Assembly: GCA_050084985.1 (NCBI GenBank)
Contig: JBITNC010000001.1
Coordinates: 107,446,001 to 107,510,000, forward strand
Reading direction: 5' to 3'
DNA from: Nageia nagi
Lineage: Eukaryota; Pinophyta
Length of the DNA: 64,000 nt
Positions 24,350-35,800 of this stretch are shown one piece after another. The notes below the pieces were generated by a model that was not told the origin of the DNA, searched no databases, and was given only the letters and a program-made list of their open reading frames with translations. The stretch's first letter is position 1; each line of letters begins with the position of its first letter. Made by a program: the position numbers and the translations under genes.

Positions 24350-25260
24350 TTATCTAGGCATTACTTCTATGTCATATTTCTCAAATGATTGTAGTAGTGT
24401 ATCTACTATTGTTTTATATTTTTGTAGTAATGGTTCTTTACATTGAAAAATTCCTTTGAATTTATTTACTATTAGCAAGGAGTCACCAATGAATTTTAAT
24501 TTCTTTATTTTTAATTTTATGGTGATCTTCATAGCTAATATTAAAGCTTCATATTCAACATTATTATTCATGCATGGGAAAGTTAATTTGAAAGAATATG
24601 GTATGGGAACCCTTTTTAGTGTAATAAATACAACATTGAAATCCCCACTTTGTTCACATTGAGAACCATCAAAGTAGATTTTCATATTCCATTCTTCTTC
24701 AGGATCAACAAAGGTTTCCATTTCATCTAGGGTGAATATATGTTCATTTGGTAATTCAATTACAAGAGGTTTATTATCTTGCAATGGTAAGTATGTGAGA
24801 TAATCAGATATAACTTGACCCTTTATATATTTTTGACTTATGAATTGCAAATAAAATTCTATTGAGTGCATGATCCACTCAGATGTTCTTGTGTTTTTAT
24901 AAGTTTTATTCATCATATATTTCAATAGATTTGCTTTAGCAATCACATAAGTTGTATGGTTTAGCATGTAATGCCTAAGTTTATTTGTTGCAAAAATTAT
25001 TTCTAGGCACAAATTTTCCATGTATACATATCTTATCTCATAATCAACTAGAGTTTGACTAAGATAGTATATGGCTTGTTCCTTGTTATTTTCATTCTTT
25101 TGAGCAAGCATGATGCCTAAGGTGGTTTCTATGGTTGATGAATAAAGTAAAAATGGTTATCCTTCTCTTGGAGGAATTCAAACTGATGGTGATAAAATAT
25201 AGCATTTTATCTTATCAAACATTTCTTATTATTCATTGCCCTAGTGAAATTCAATTTTCT
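24350..25260 (-). pseudogene. Element B RNase H plus archaeal-type RNase H, long open frame
   Basis: An open frame of 253 residues (25111-24350) covers the end of the gypsy RNase H and a full second RNase H. Residues 1-90 include EQAIYYLSQTLVDYE and the connection; residues 143-253 form the archaeal-type RNase H with YFDGSQCEQSG, NNNVEYEALILAM and FIGDSLLIVNKFKG. Asp148, Glu186 and Asp210 sit where three catalytic carboxylates of RNase H are expected, so this domain looks the best preserved in the window. Upstream, to about 25260, the start of the first RNase H reads in another frame. The Met at 25111 is internal. Confidence 0.8.
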
Positions 25261-25985
25261 TTTTTTAATAATTTATTAAAAGGTTTGCATTTATAAGATA
25301 ATCATGATATAAAGTGCCTTATTGCTTATAGTTTTTTTTGCAAACTTTGTAATTATTTTATATTTGAAGGAAGAGGCATATATGCTATGGATTTTATTTC
25401 ATTAGGATCTTTTTCAATTACTCATCTTGATACTATAAAACTGAGTAACTTTCTTGAAATAACTCCAAGGATACATTTCTTTGGATTTAGTCTAACATTA
25501 TGTTGTAACAACTTATCAAATATATTTATAAGAACTTCTGAATGTTGTTATATAGTTTTAGATTTAACCAAAAAATCATCTACATAATCTTCCATTATGT
25601 CATGCATATAGTCATGGAAGATATGTTTTATTTCTCTTTGATAAGTTGCCCCAACTTTCTTTAAACCAAAAGGCATTACTTTGTAACAACAGGTTCCCCA
25701 AGGTGTGGTGAATGTTATTTTATATAGGCACTTTTATCTGATTGTATTTAGAAAATCCATCAATGAGTGAAAGCATTTTACATTTAGTCATAGTATAAAT
25801 CAAATTATCAATATTTGGAATCTAAAATCTATGCAAACATGAATATTTCCATTAGGTTTTTGAATTAGAATCATATTGGATATCCAATCAAAATAATCAA
25901 TAGGTTGGATGAATTTTACTTCTAATAGATTTTGTATTTCTTATTTCACCATCAAAGCTATTTTAGTAAGAATATTTCATAACTC
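25261..25985 (-). pseudogene. Element B reverse transcriptase, broken
   Basis: Minus-strand RT. From right to left: IQNLLEVKFIQPIDYFDW (about 25940-25885), QKPNGNIHVCIDF (about 25865-25828), HSLMDF (about 25775), FTTPWGTCCYKVMPFGLKK (about 25712-25656), and the catalytic box YVDD at 25586-25575. Frameshifts occur around 25740-25830 and stops around 25490-25555 and further left. The thumb reads IFDKLLQHNVRLNPKKC (about 25535-25485). The motif set matches element A, and the YVDD itself is intact. Confidence 0.85.
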
Positions 25986-27230
25986 TTATGTAACAAGCTT
26001 AGCATCTATTTTAGGACCTAAGTTGTGTACTACTAATTTTGAATCCAACCCAAGCATATCTACATAAGACCATGAAAATATTTTATGTTTTTCTTTTAGA
26101 ATGGATGTAAATATTTCTCTTTCTCTTTTATTTAAGTACTTTCCTAATTGAATAATCTTGGGATCTTTAGGATCATCACTTAAATATACATTGATTATTT
26201 CTTCAATCAACATATGGGATCCCTCTTCCAATTGGCTAGGCACTGGAATTCAATTTTTATCATTTAGGATATATTCCTCATCTTCACCTATATTTTGATC
26301 CAGTAAGGTTGTATGTATGGTGTATTATAAGGTTTGAAATATAAAATTTATATCCTTAAATACTTGTATTATTGTATTATTAGAAATGAGCAAAAAGTTT
26401 GTAGTATCTTCATTAACCATGAAATGTGATGAAGAGTTATTTGGACTTACTAGACTCCATGTTTCAAACTCATCACTTCCAGACCAATCAAAAGAAATTT
26501 TATTTAATATTGAATTAGATATTTCTTCAATCTAAACCATGTTTATTGAAATAATGTTTCCAAATAGATATTCAAGTATTGATATATCTTACTTTATTTC
26601 AATTTGATTGGCCATCCATTCAATGTCTTGAATTAACTCTTCATATTCAAAGTGTTTTCATTACAACTCAACTATTTATACAATATAACCTTTTTTATTC
26701 TCTCTTGTATATTCTAAACCTATTTTATCAAATGGTTGTTGATAATGGATATCAATTATGTATCTAGGTCCTTGTTCATATTGACCTAAACCATGTCCTT
26801 TCCATTGACATCTACAAAAGTATATTTGGATAAAATATCATATGAAAGGTGACAAGTAGTATAACAAATTGCAAAATACACCTTTGCTAATCTTAGGTAA
26901 AGGAATTGGTGTTGGTTCTAAAGAACCCACATATACAAATAATGTTTGATTAGGCTTGTTTCTCAGTGGCACCAATTACCACACCACACTAGATTCTTTA
27001 GGTCATCCAATATCTTGGACAAAATGAATATTGAATATTACATCATTTATATCATATTCCCTTATACGCAAGTTAGATAAATTTATGGTTACTAGATAGA
27101 TATTAGATAATTTGTCATCTTTAGCATCATTTCTTTAATATGAGATGTTTACTTGAGATGAAACCTTTGATGAGGAGGCTTTATTTAATTCATCTAGCTT
27201 ATGAGCTCTTTTTTCATAAGATTATTTTTT
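25986..27230 (-). pseudogene. Element B protease-RT linker with G-patch remnant
   Basis: The open part 26243-25986 (85 residues) reads EEIINVYLSDDPKDPKIIQ and ends DSKLVVHNLGPKIDAK, the same pre-RT segment as in element A at 3340-3569. Further right the frame is poor. Near 26810-26775 (minus) GKDMV-x-VNMNKDLD resembles a decayed G-patch, supported by position only. Acidic and Ser-rich fragments fill the rest. Confidence 0.55.
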
Positions 27231-27987
27231 TTATGGTTTGAGAGTTATTTTTGATTGTAATCTATTATCAAGTTTTTGATGATCATTAATTAATTTATAT
27301 TGATTATTAGCTTGCTTTTTATTTAAGATATTTGAAGAAGTATCATCATTTTTATTGACCTTAATTACCAATGACTCATTCTTTGGTATAGGCATCATGA
27401 AAAAATAAGTGGATGGTAAAGCTATATCATTAGGTAAATAAGTAGTATTACAAAGTGAATATGGTTTATCATCTCTAGGTACACAATGTACTATTCCTTC
27501 ATGAACATATTTCAAACAATTATGATACGTGGATGAAACACATTGCATATGTTTGATCTAAGGTCTTCCTACGAGAATATTATATTGTGTGATATCTCCT
27601 TCAATTACTTTTAGTAATGTTTTGTACTATATTTGATCCCATAGTAATAGTTAATGAGATTGACCCTACTATTGAACATAAAGCATTATTAAATGCTTTT
27701 AGTTGAAGATATGGTGCACAAATATGTGAAAAAAAAATATTTAAATTTTTGTATGGCGTCATTGAAATAATATTGATAGCTTATCCCCCATTAACCAATA
27801 TTATTTTAAATGTTTTTCCATCAACCTTAGCTATAATATGCAAAGGTAGATCTAATTCCTATGTTCCATTAGAATCCTTTAATTCATGATCATAAAAAAT
27901 TATTGCAATTTTTCCCACAAAGGTTATGAAAGTCTTAGGATTATTAATATCTATTTGAATTGTTTGTAATAGTTGATTCATAGCATC
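27231..27987 (-). pseudogene. Element B retropepsin-like protease
   Basis: The catalytic loop is near 27823-27781 on the minus strand: KTFKIILVNGG, then a stop, then AINIIS. The catalytic Asp is replaced by Val. The distal motif is shifted and damaged (an Arg-Pro at about 27563). The frame 27548-27231 continues QCVSSTYHNCLKYVHEG, the same post-protease segment as in element A at 1867-1908. Residues from 27987 to 27859 belong to the gag-protease linker (RDAMNQLLQTIQ) and are cut at the right end by element C. Confidence 0.75.
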
Positions 27988-27992
27988 TCTAT
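27988..27992 (+). repeat. Target-site duplication TCTAT, left of element C
   Basis: The five bases directly before the LTR start TGTAGTAG. The identical TCTAT follows the other LTR at 35796-35800. Five bases is the usual Ty3/gypsy integrase spacing. Confidence 0.9.
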
Positions 27993-28624
27993 TGTAGTAG
28001 CTAAATAATGTAATTAATGCAAATGGGGTTAATGAATGCACTATTGCTCTACTTTGTAAATATTGATGCATATATCAAAAATATGGCAATAACATGTAGC
28101 AATAATGTAGTAGTGTTTACTTAGATTCTATATTTATTATATTAATTATAAAATGCATAAAATATAGAGCATACATTCATGAACAAGTATGCCACTAGCA
28201 TCCTATAATTGGCATGCCACTGGTGTCATAAGATAAGTGAAATTATAGACATAAATAAGAATGTAGCGATGAGCGAATAATCAAATTATGAACATACGTG
28301 CAAACTTACAGAATAATAGATGTGCAATGTAGATAGATAAAGCAAGTTGCAATCCTTCAAATGATCCTTAATTGATATTCCTTGTATTAGCTTAAAATGA
28401 TTATTTTCCATGATTCACTCATGATCTATTGGTCATGAAATGATGCCTTTATATATGATACAAGTTTACATGAATTTGATATTTTGACCCCTTGTACAAT
28501 CCACAAGGGTAAATACATGGACTACACCTCTTTTATACATTTTTAATCCCTTTTTCATTAATAATATTTTAAGAGATTAAAATAATTTATTATATACATA
28601 AAGGTTCATTTTGAGGCATCTACA
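27993..28624 (-). repeat. 3' LTR of element C
   Basis: 632 bp, plus-strand ends TGTAGTAG...CATCTACA (minus reading TGTAGATGCC...CTACTACA). It aligns along its whole length with 35155-35795 with scattered substitutions and a few small indels. Both copies contain a TATATATGAT phrase (about 28451 and 35620) that on the minus strand reads ATCATATATAAAGG, a plausible LTR TATA box. Confidence 0.9.
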
Positions 28625-28637
28625 TTTTCTCCTCTTT
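28625..28637 (-). promoter_or_regulatory. Polypurine tract of element C
   Basis: On the minus strand AAAGAGGAGAAAA abuts the LTR start TGTAGATGCC. This uninterrupted purine run sits exactly at the internal edge of the 3' LTR, which fixes the element's orientation as minus. Confidence 0.8.
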
Positions 28638-29939
28638 GGATGTGTGATTGAAGCAATGAAATTATATGTCCAAAAAAGAAGTGTAGCCAAGACATAGAAG
28701 AAAATTTTTTGATCTTTTTTTTTTATGTTTTCTTTTGTTGAATGATATTTAGGTTCTTTATGCTACCCCTTCTGACTTGGGTGCCCTAGGAAAGATCCTT
28801 AAGTGGATTAGCCAAGGAAAAAGCTTCTAAAGAAGTTATATTTAGGAATACTATTTGGATGATGTTTGGATGACTATAAAAATCCATATCCGAGGTTGTA
28901 GATGGAAGGTATAATGTGACTTATTTATATTATCTCAATCATGAATCTATTCATTCCATCATGTCTGATACTCAAGAACCATTCGCACTTACATCCATGC
29001 CTCAAAATAGAGAGGCTATGCTTTGCATTGGTGGAAATGGTAATGAAATATACACCACTAGAGGCCCAACAAACTATAAGCATAGTGCTAGCACCCTAGT
29101 TTTGACTATAATTTTCTTTTATTTTGTTGGATATATATACTTGTAATGAAATATAAGTCATAAAATAATGATGGATATATAGTAAATTATTTCTTCCATT
29201 GGATATGATATAATGTCAACATCTTTCTCACAATTGCATCATCAATTTATCATGTATCAATGGCCATTGATGATCATACATTTGTATGTCTATGATCCAA
29301 ATATAGTATGATTTAGATAGGTTCAAAGCAAAAAACTATGTGTATACACAACAAATGTCAATATCTTGCTTACAATTGCATCATCAATTTATCATGTATT
29401 GATGGCCATCGATGATCATAAATTTGTATGTCTATGATCCAAAGATAGTATGCTTTAGATGGGTTCAAAGAAAAAAACCATGTGGATACACAACAAAATA
29501 TATCATCCATTAGAGATGATCTAATGTTAAAAAAGTACTAATAGTTGTATCACCAGTTTACTTTTAAGTGAGTGAACTCTCACTAGCTATTTCGTTGGCC
29601 ATCGATAATCATACATTTGTATGTCTATGATTTGAAGATATTACGCTTTATATGGGTTTAAATTCAAAAACCATGTGGATACGTAGTAATTTGGTTATAT
29701 CATCTATTGATGATGAGTTAATGTCAAGAACTTATTAACAATTGTATCATTGATTCACTTTTAAGTGAGTGAACTCTCACTAGCTGTTTCATTGGCCATC
29801 GATGGTCATGCATTTTTATATCCATGATATGAAGATATTAGAATTTCAATTTTGTTTTGCACACCATTGGTGTCATGTTAATAGTCAAGACACCATTAGT
29901 GTTATGTTGTGCATGGATTTGTATATAAAATAAAAATAT
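28638..29939 (-). other. Element C 3' untranslated region, repeat-containing, no gene
   Basis: About 1.3 kb between the integrase end and the polypurine tract. No coding similarity was recognised; the open frame 28916-29146 is probably chance. Its right half is a four-unit tandem array (see the separate entry). Confidence 0.5.
29160..29860 (+). repeat. Four-unit tandem array in the 3' UTR of element C
   Basis: The phrase TGGCCAT(T/C)GATgATCAT starts at 29261, 29403, 29596 and 29793, spacing 142, 193 and 197 bp. The two right-hand units carry an extra block of about 50 bp containing AGTGAGTGAACTCTCACT, a hairpin-forming inverted repeat. Shared flanking phrases include ATTTGTATGTCTATGATC and ACCATGTGGATACA. 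Confidence 0.8.
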
Positions 29940-31207
29940 ATTGTGCCCCTATGTTTGACATGAATTATTTTGCAAGGGCACAGAGCTATCACTTGAGATG
30001 GATGGTAGTGAAGGTTTTTGGTTCTTCCTTTCCATCTAAATTTGATAACCTATATGCTCTTGATGTTGTTGCATCAACAACAACATATGGGTCCAATCAA
30101 TTGGATTCAAATTTGCCTTTATCCCCTTCATTTGATACTATTTTATTGATATTCTCTTTTAAAACTAGGTCCTCTACTTTGAACTCTTTAGCTTTTATCT
30201 TCTAATCAAATGCTTTCTTAATTTTGGCATGGTAGACCTTTTGATGCTCAATGGCTCTGACTATTTTTCATATAACATATCTAACTACTACAATATTACT
30301 TTTCTTCCATATTCATCTAGAATATCACCTTGTAAAGAGATCCTAAGCAAAGGAATCTCAAACTCAAGTGGGATAATGGCCGCATCCCCATGTACCAATG
30401 AAAAGGGGGTTTCCCTAATGGCTATTTGAAAACTAGTTCTGTAGGCCCATAGTGCATATGGCAATTGCTCATGCTAATCTCTTGTGTACTTATCCCATGT
30501 TTTGGCAAGAACACTCTTAAGTGTCTTATTTTTTTCTTTAGCTTAACCATCACCTTAAGGGTATTAAATTGAAGAAAAGGTTTGTGTGATGTGAAAATTT
30601 TTACAAAATGTTTGCATATCCTTACCCTTGAGGTTTGGACCATTATCCATGATCAACCTTTGTGGCATACCAAATCTAGTGATGATGTATTCTATAAGGA
30701 ATGGAATAATAATTTCTTGTGTAACTAACTTCATGGGGATGGCTTCCACCTACTTGGTAGTATGTTTTGTAGCTATGATGATAAATTTATATCATTCTCT
30801 AGAATGAGGATTAATCATACCAATCAAATCTATGCCCAAAGTAATAAAGGGCCATGGAGAAATAATGGAATTAAGTTTTTGAGTGGGCTATTTTTCTAAT
30901 TTTGAATGCTTTTGGCATGGCACACATGCTTTCACATGAGTTTGACAATCTTCTTCCATAGTGGGCCAATAGTATGCTATTCTCAAGATCTTTGTATAAA
31001 GAGCTTTGACATGAAGATGGCCACCACATAATCCATAATGAGCTTGCTCTAAAGTAGTAGCTATCTCATCCTATGTTAAACATCTTAACAAAACACCATC
31101 AAAGGATCTTCTATATAAAATATCATCAATGATAACATATTTCATAGTAGTTCTTCTCAATCTTAGTCTATCATTCTTAGTATATCTAGAAGGAATACTT
31201 TAGTCTC
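29940..31207 (-). pseudogene. Element C integrase, broken
   Basis: The zinc-binding domain reads HYGLCGGHLHVKAL (about 31055-31010), YYWPTMEEDC and KACVPCQKHSK, with HHCC intact. The core shows GIDLIGMI (about 30835) and the open frame 30749-30564, where LIMDNGPNLKGKDM holds the second Asp. WAYRTSFQIAI and TPFSLVHG follow (about 30450-30400). The C-terminal domain ends FESNWLDPYVVVD (about 30085-30045) and AYRLSNLDGKEEPK (about 30030-29990). Frameshifts occur around 30560, 30300 and 30200. No chromodomain. Confidence 0.85.
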
Positions 31208-31900
31208 TTAAGTAGCTATAGATATCAAAATACCAATCTTGAAAAGAATCATCATTGGCAATAAAAAAAGAAAAATAGAACAAAGATGAGTTATGTAAGA
31301 TGGAGAATTTAACTTACGGATAGTGAGTTTGGTCTCCTCATATTCAAGCTCAATTGGTAGCAAATAGGTTGCACTTGCCATAGCATTTGTATATTTGTTA
31401 TTATTCCTAGGAATGGTCTCAATAGTATACCTATCAAGCCTATATAACAACTCAATCACAACCACCCTATAAGGCCTTAGATTCTCATCTTTGGTATCAT
31501 AAGTATCCTTCACTTGGTTGAAAATAAGCTATGAGTCCCCATAAATTTCTATGTTTGCAATTTTTAGTTCTAAAGTTGCCTTAAATACCAATATCAAAGC
31601 ATCATACTTAGCTATATTATTAGTGCATTTGAAATCCAATTTATATGCAATAGGAATTACTTGATTGGTAGAGGATACAAAAATAATACCTACCCCTTCT
31701 CCATGAATGTATTTAGAACCATCAAAATATAGGGCCTATACTATAGGCTCATCCTCTAGAAGATAAATATAATCATCAAAGATGGAGATCTCTTAAAAGT
31801 CGCATCATTGGCACCCTTTTGATAGGTCATTAGGCTGCTAGAGTTATGGCTCCTCCTCAAAAATGTCAAGAAATTCTTTGTGGAAATCGTCCTCACTTTC
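31208..31900 (-). pseudogene. Element C archaeal-type RNase H
   Basis: YFDGSKYIHGEGVGII is encoded at about 31730-31683 on the minus strand, followed by CTNNIAKYDALI (about 31625-31590) and IYGDS (about 31545-31530). The second carboxylate position reads AKYDAL where Glu is usual. The open frame 31513-31208 covers the end of the domain and the linker to integrase, including PRNNNKYTNAMAS, the usual closing phrase of this domain. Upstream (31900-31740) lies an acidic Glu/Asp-rich linker. Confidence 0.8.
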
Positions 31901-32430
31901 CTGAGGGAAATCTACTATCAAATTTCTAATAGCTATCCTTTAATAGATTTTTACTTCACCACATTAATATCAAATTCTTGCAATAACATTAGCCACTTTG
32001 CAAATCTACTAGATAAGTGTTGTTTAGCTGTAAGATATTTTAAAGGGTCAATAGGAATAACAACATATGTGGTGCAATATAACAAGTGATACCTTAATTT
32101 TTCAATGGAAAATATCATAGCAAATTAAATCTTCTCCATTGGAGTGTACCTTGTCTCATAATCAACCAATATCTTGCTTAGATAATAGATAGGCCTCTCT
32201 TTGTTATTTTTCAATTTTTTGATATAGCATGGTTCCTATGGCATACAAGGAGGCTAAAATATACAAGTAAGTAGGTTGGGAAAAATCCATGGGAGCAAGG
32301 ATAGGGGTTTTAAGCAAATATTTCTTGATATATTCAAATGTTTTTTTGGTAATTCACATCCCATACAAACTTGACATCCTTATTTATTGGTAATAATGAT
32401 AGTAAATCCTTGATAGTAGGGTCATGAATC
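31901..32430 (-). pseudogene. Element C RNase H joined directly to the pre-RT linker
   Basis: The segment begins with KDLLSLLPINKDVKFVWD (about 32410-32355), which is the thumb/connection just before RNase H, and continues KTPILAPMDF and TYLYILASLYAIGTML (about 32280-32225), then LLSKQDIG and a damaged end. The expected 900 bp or so of RT core upstream is missing: the sequence immediately to the right (32454-32666) is protease-RT linker. The first RNase H catalytic Asp is not visible (Leu at that position). Confidence 0.75.
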
Positions 32431-33107
32431 TTAGCTTCTTCTAAGAGTTGAGCCTATAACACATCATGAAAATTGACCTCTTGACCAAAGTAAGCATACT
32501 CATGAAGCATATAAGAGGTATGACACTTTTCATTAGACTTGGGCAATTCTAAATGTACCCCCAAGTATTCAAGCAAATTATCATCAGGACTAAAATAATC
32601 AAAGCTAAGAGGCAAGCTATGATCAATCCACATATCTTCATCAATTTCATCAAATAATTCTATCACATTAAATGTTTTAACAAACTATATGGGACCCCAT
32701 TTTTTCTTGACCTATCCATCACTACCTAAACCTATCTTAGTAAGCTATGTTTTTGGAAAAATAGAAAAATTAGACATACCTTGCTAAGTTTTACCTAAAA
32801 CTCCTCCCATGTACTTGTAATTATTAACCATATATTTTTGAACAAAAGTATAAGAAAAGGTTTTACTTGATTCAAAAGACATGGGGACATCATGTGAATA
32901 ATATCAATTCATCATTTCAAATAGAATAGAGTTGGAAGGTTCATTGACATCATCATTCATATGATGCTAGCACCCTATATGTGGAGCAGCATGATGCCGA
33001 TGGCCTAAAAAAACTAATATTCGAGGCCATCCCAAGTCTTTAATGGATGCAAATAAGTTTATATCATCTATTTTGTAAGTGCCCATACCTATTTCTATGA
33101 TTTACAC
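32431..33107 (-). pseudogene. Element C linker with G-patch remnant
   Basis: On the minus strand near 32840-32780 the translation reads YMVNNYKYMGGVLGKT, a stop, then QGMSNF, with the Gly spacing of a G-patch. It is followed by the acidic linker frame 32666-32454 (FDEIDEDMWIDHSLP ... YFSPDDNLLEYLG). Between the protease and the G-patch (33107-32850) the coding signal is weak. Confidence 0.6.
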
Positions 33108-33990
33108 CTATTTATCTATATTTTCCCTTAGTGTGGAATCATTCAAGCATTCTATTTTGAAAAGTGATGGATCCAAAGCCATATCCTCAAAGTCAGTAGC
33201 ATTGCATAGTGCATATGGCTTGATATTGGCTAATATTATATGTACTTCTACTTGGAATTCAAATTTTAGTCTACCATGTAATGTAGAAGGAAAAACTTCC
33301 TTATCATGGATCCAAGGTCTTCCTAAAAGAATGTTATAAGACAACTTCGAACCAACTACTTGAAACTTGGCTAGAATAGTTATAAATATTGTCATAATCA
33401 TGATGGTAGCTATGCCTAGTGGTTTCTTAGAAGAACTATCATAGGCTCTAATTTTTAAAGTAGCTTCTTTTAATGGGGGGGTGGTTACAAATTTTTCTTG
33501 TAATTGAGTCACAAAATGGTTAGAACACACATTCATAGCTGAACCATTGACTACCTTGGTCCTTTTGACTTCCCATTCATCTACCATATGGGTGATATAT
33601 AAAGCTCCACACTCATATAGTAGTTCTTGGTTGAGTATTTCATATTTGTAAAAGGAGATAGTGTCACTTTCCCTAATGGTTTGGAGCTTCTAAAAAAATG
33701 TAGCCACTAAAATGTTAGTAGGTATAATTTCATTCTTAAATAAAGTATATAAAACATCCCTATGAGCTTGAGAAGTAGAAATGAGATCATACAAGCTAAT
33801 CTTGGCTAGTGTGTTTTTTAATTGATCAATCATAATGTAAACTTTAGGATTAGGTGGGACATTTACTTGTTTAGTGTAACTAGCTTTGGAACATTGCATG
33901 GACATCCTCTTTGCAAGTTAGCACACACCTCTTTAACTACTATGACCACATTGATGACATCTCCTTTTTTAGCAAGACATTCATCAATCT
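33108..33990 (-). pseudogene. Element C retropepsin-like protease
   Basis: The open frame 33587-33108 (159 residues) is a nearly complete aspartic protease. The active-site loop reads TKVVNGSAMNVCS, with Val in place of the catalytic Asp. YNILLGRPWIHD and PSTLHGRLKFEF follow at about 33340-33270. To the right (33905-33690) the gag-protease linker is open and includes SQAHRDVLYTLFK. Loss of the catalytic Asp makes the enzyme inactive even where the frame is open. Confidence 0.85.
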
Positions 33991-35100
33991 TGTACCTTCC
34001 TTGTTCTATGAGGGCTATGATAGCTACTTTCAATGTTTTTAAAAAGTTTGTAGCATGCCCTTTTCATTGATGATAAGCACAATATGCCTCAAAGTGTCCC
34101 AAAGGGGTATCATCATCAACTTTTTCAAGTAGGTGTAGGAGGTATTTTTTCATTAAGTCCCTCTAAAGAATTCTTGGTGGAACTAGAAATGTGTAGTTGG
34201 TCTCTTTTGATGAAGTAGATCTTTGTGCCTTTTGAGGAGTCTTGGGTCTATCTTCCATATTAATTGGCTTCTCCTCTTTCTTGACATATAATTTCCTATT
34301 ATCTTTGAAAATTTGTTAGATGTATATTTAAACTCTCGTATAGATAATAAAACTTTCTCTTTTTGCTCTAATTATTGAACTAGAGTACTAAAACAAACAT
34401 CCTTAGCACCAGGACCATGCAATTAAAGTAGAGGAATAATAGATTCATGAAATATACCATAAATCTTATATTCATCTAGTTTAACTTGAGTAGTTTGCCA
34501 TATCATTTTGAAGTATAAGACATACTTCTCTATGGTTTCATTGCTTGCTTGATGAAGTACACATAATTATGATATATTGCCTTATTCTATAATATTTTAC
34601 TTATATTGACCTATAAATATTTGAACTAAGGTTTTGAAGGAATAAATAGACTTACTAGGTGGAGAATAGAACCACTATCATCATATTTCAAACTCCTTGG
34701 AAAGAATTTAGCCATTAACCTCTCATCCATACCTAGTTTCAATAAGCACTCCTCCTAAAAGCTAATGAGATGCTGCTTGGGATCCTATTCATCGCTAAAC
34801 ATCTCAAACTTGGGGGTATTATGATCAGGTGGTAGTTGAAAATTATGGATGTCATTCATCAAGGGTGAAATAAAAAAATGCCATAATAGTTATTAGTATT
34901 GGATGGTGAGGTATTAGATGAACCTCATGGATTAGTCAAGCTAGAACCTAGATTATTATTCATAGCAATCTCCCTTTGCAAATCTAGAATATTCATGTTT
35001 GGAGCCTAAAGCATGGATGTGAGTTGATCCATATTAACACCACTAGCATTCTAAAGATAGAAATATATGACACTGGTGGCTTGGTCCTGATAAGAAGGGT
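33991..35100 (-). pseudogene. Element C gag with zinc-knuckle-like motif
   Basis: Read leftward from about 35030: NMDQLTSML, a stop, APNMNILDLQREI (about 35030-34970), then a core with KYDDSGSI (about 34690-34660) and a polybasic linker (KTPQKAQR, about 34240-34215). The knuckle-like motif at about 34100-34050 reads YCAYHQ, a stop, KGHATNF, a C-x2-H-x4-H-x4-C pattern with the last Cys changed to Phe. ALIEQGRYKIDE follows. Several stops and frameshifts are present in the core. Confidence 0.7.
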
Positions 35101-35130
35101 TAGCATGATCTTGCCTCTAGGGAAAGATAA

Positions 35131-35154
35131 ATTGAGTAGTTAGGTTCACCAAAA
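35131..35154 (-). promoter_or_regulatory. Probable primer-binding site of element C
   Basis: On the minus strand the sequence directly after the 5' LTR end CTACA reads TTTTGGTGAACCTAACTAC. TTTTGGTG at this position resembles the start of primer-binding sites in related plant elements. The complementary tRNA was not determined. Confidence 0.5.
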
Positions 35155-35795
35155 TGTAGTAGCTAAATAATGCAATTAATGCAAATGGTAGTGATTAATG
35201 TATTATTGCTTTAATTTATAAATATCGATGCATATATGAAAAATATGGCAATAACATGTAGCAAGAATGCAGTAGTGCTTACTTAGACTCTATAGTCATT
35301 TTGTTAATCATAAAATGCGTAAAATATAGAGCATACATTCATGAATAAGTATGCAACCAAGTTCCTAGAATTGACATATCATCAATGACATAAGATAAGT
35401 GAAATTATAGACACAAACAAGAATGTAGAGATGAGTGAAATAGCGAATAATCAAATTATGAACATACATTCGAACTTACAGAATAATAGATGCATAATGT
35501 AGATAGATAAAGTAAGTTGCAATCCTTCAAATGATCTTCAATTGATAATCCTTTTATCAGCTTAAAATGATTATTTTTCCATGATTCGCTCATGATCTAT
35601 AGGTCATCAAATGATGCCTTTATATATGATACAGGTTTACATGAATTTGATATTTTACCCCTTGTACAATCCATAAGGGTCAAATACATGGCCTACACCT
35701 CTTTTATACATTTTTAATCCCTTTTTACATAATAATCTATTATGGGATTAAAATAATTTATTAAATACATAAAGGTTCATTTTGAGGCATCTACA
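35155..35795 (-). repeat. 5' LTR of element C
   Basis: 641 bp, the full-length counterpart of 27993-28624. On the minus strand it starts TGTAGATGCC and ends CTACTACA. It contains the TATA-like ATCATATATAAAGG on the minus strand at about 35625-35612. Differences from the other LTR are substitutions plus small indels spread along the length, so the insertion is not recent. Confidence 0.9.
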
Positions 35796-35800
35796 TCTAT
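35796..35800 (+). repeat. Target-site duplication TCTAT, right of element C
   Basis: Identical to 27988-27992. Element B coding sequence resumes directly after it. Confidence 0.9.

Larger units (their letters stand above)
27993..35795 (-). mobile_element. Element C: Ty3/gypsy element lacking the RT core, inserted in B
   Basis: Complete element of 7.8 kb with two LTRs (27993-28624 and 35155-35795), perfect 5-bp target duplication, polypurine tract next to the 3' LTR and a primer-site-like sequence next to the 5' LTR. On the minus strand it holds gag, zinc knuckle, protease, G-patch remnant, RNase H, archaeal-type RNase H and integrase. The RT fingers, palm and YVDD are absent: the protease-RT linker is followed directly by the RT end/RNase H connection near 32400. 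It is related to, but clearly diverged from, element B. All coding parts carry stops. Confidence 0.9.
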
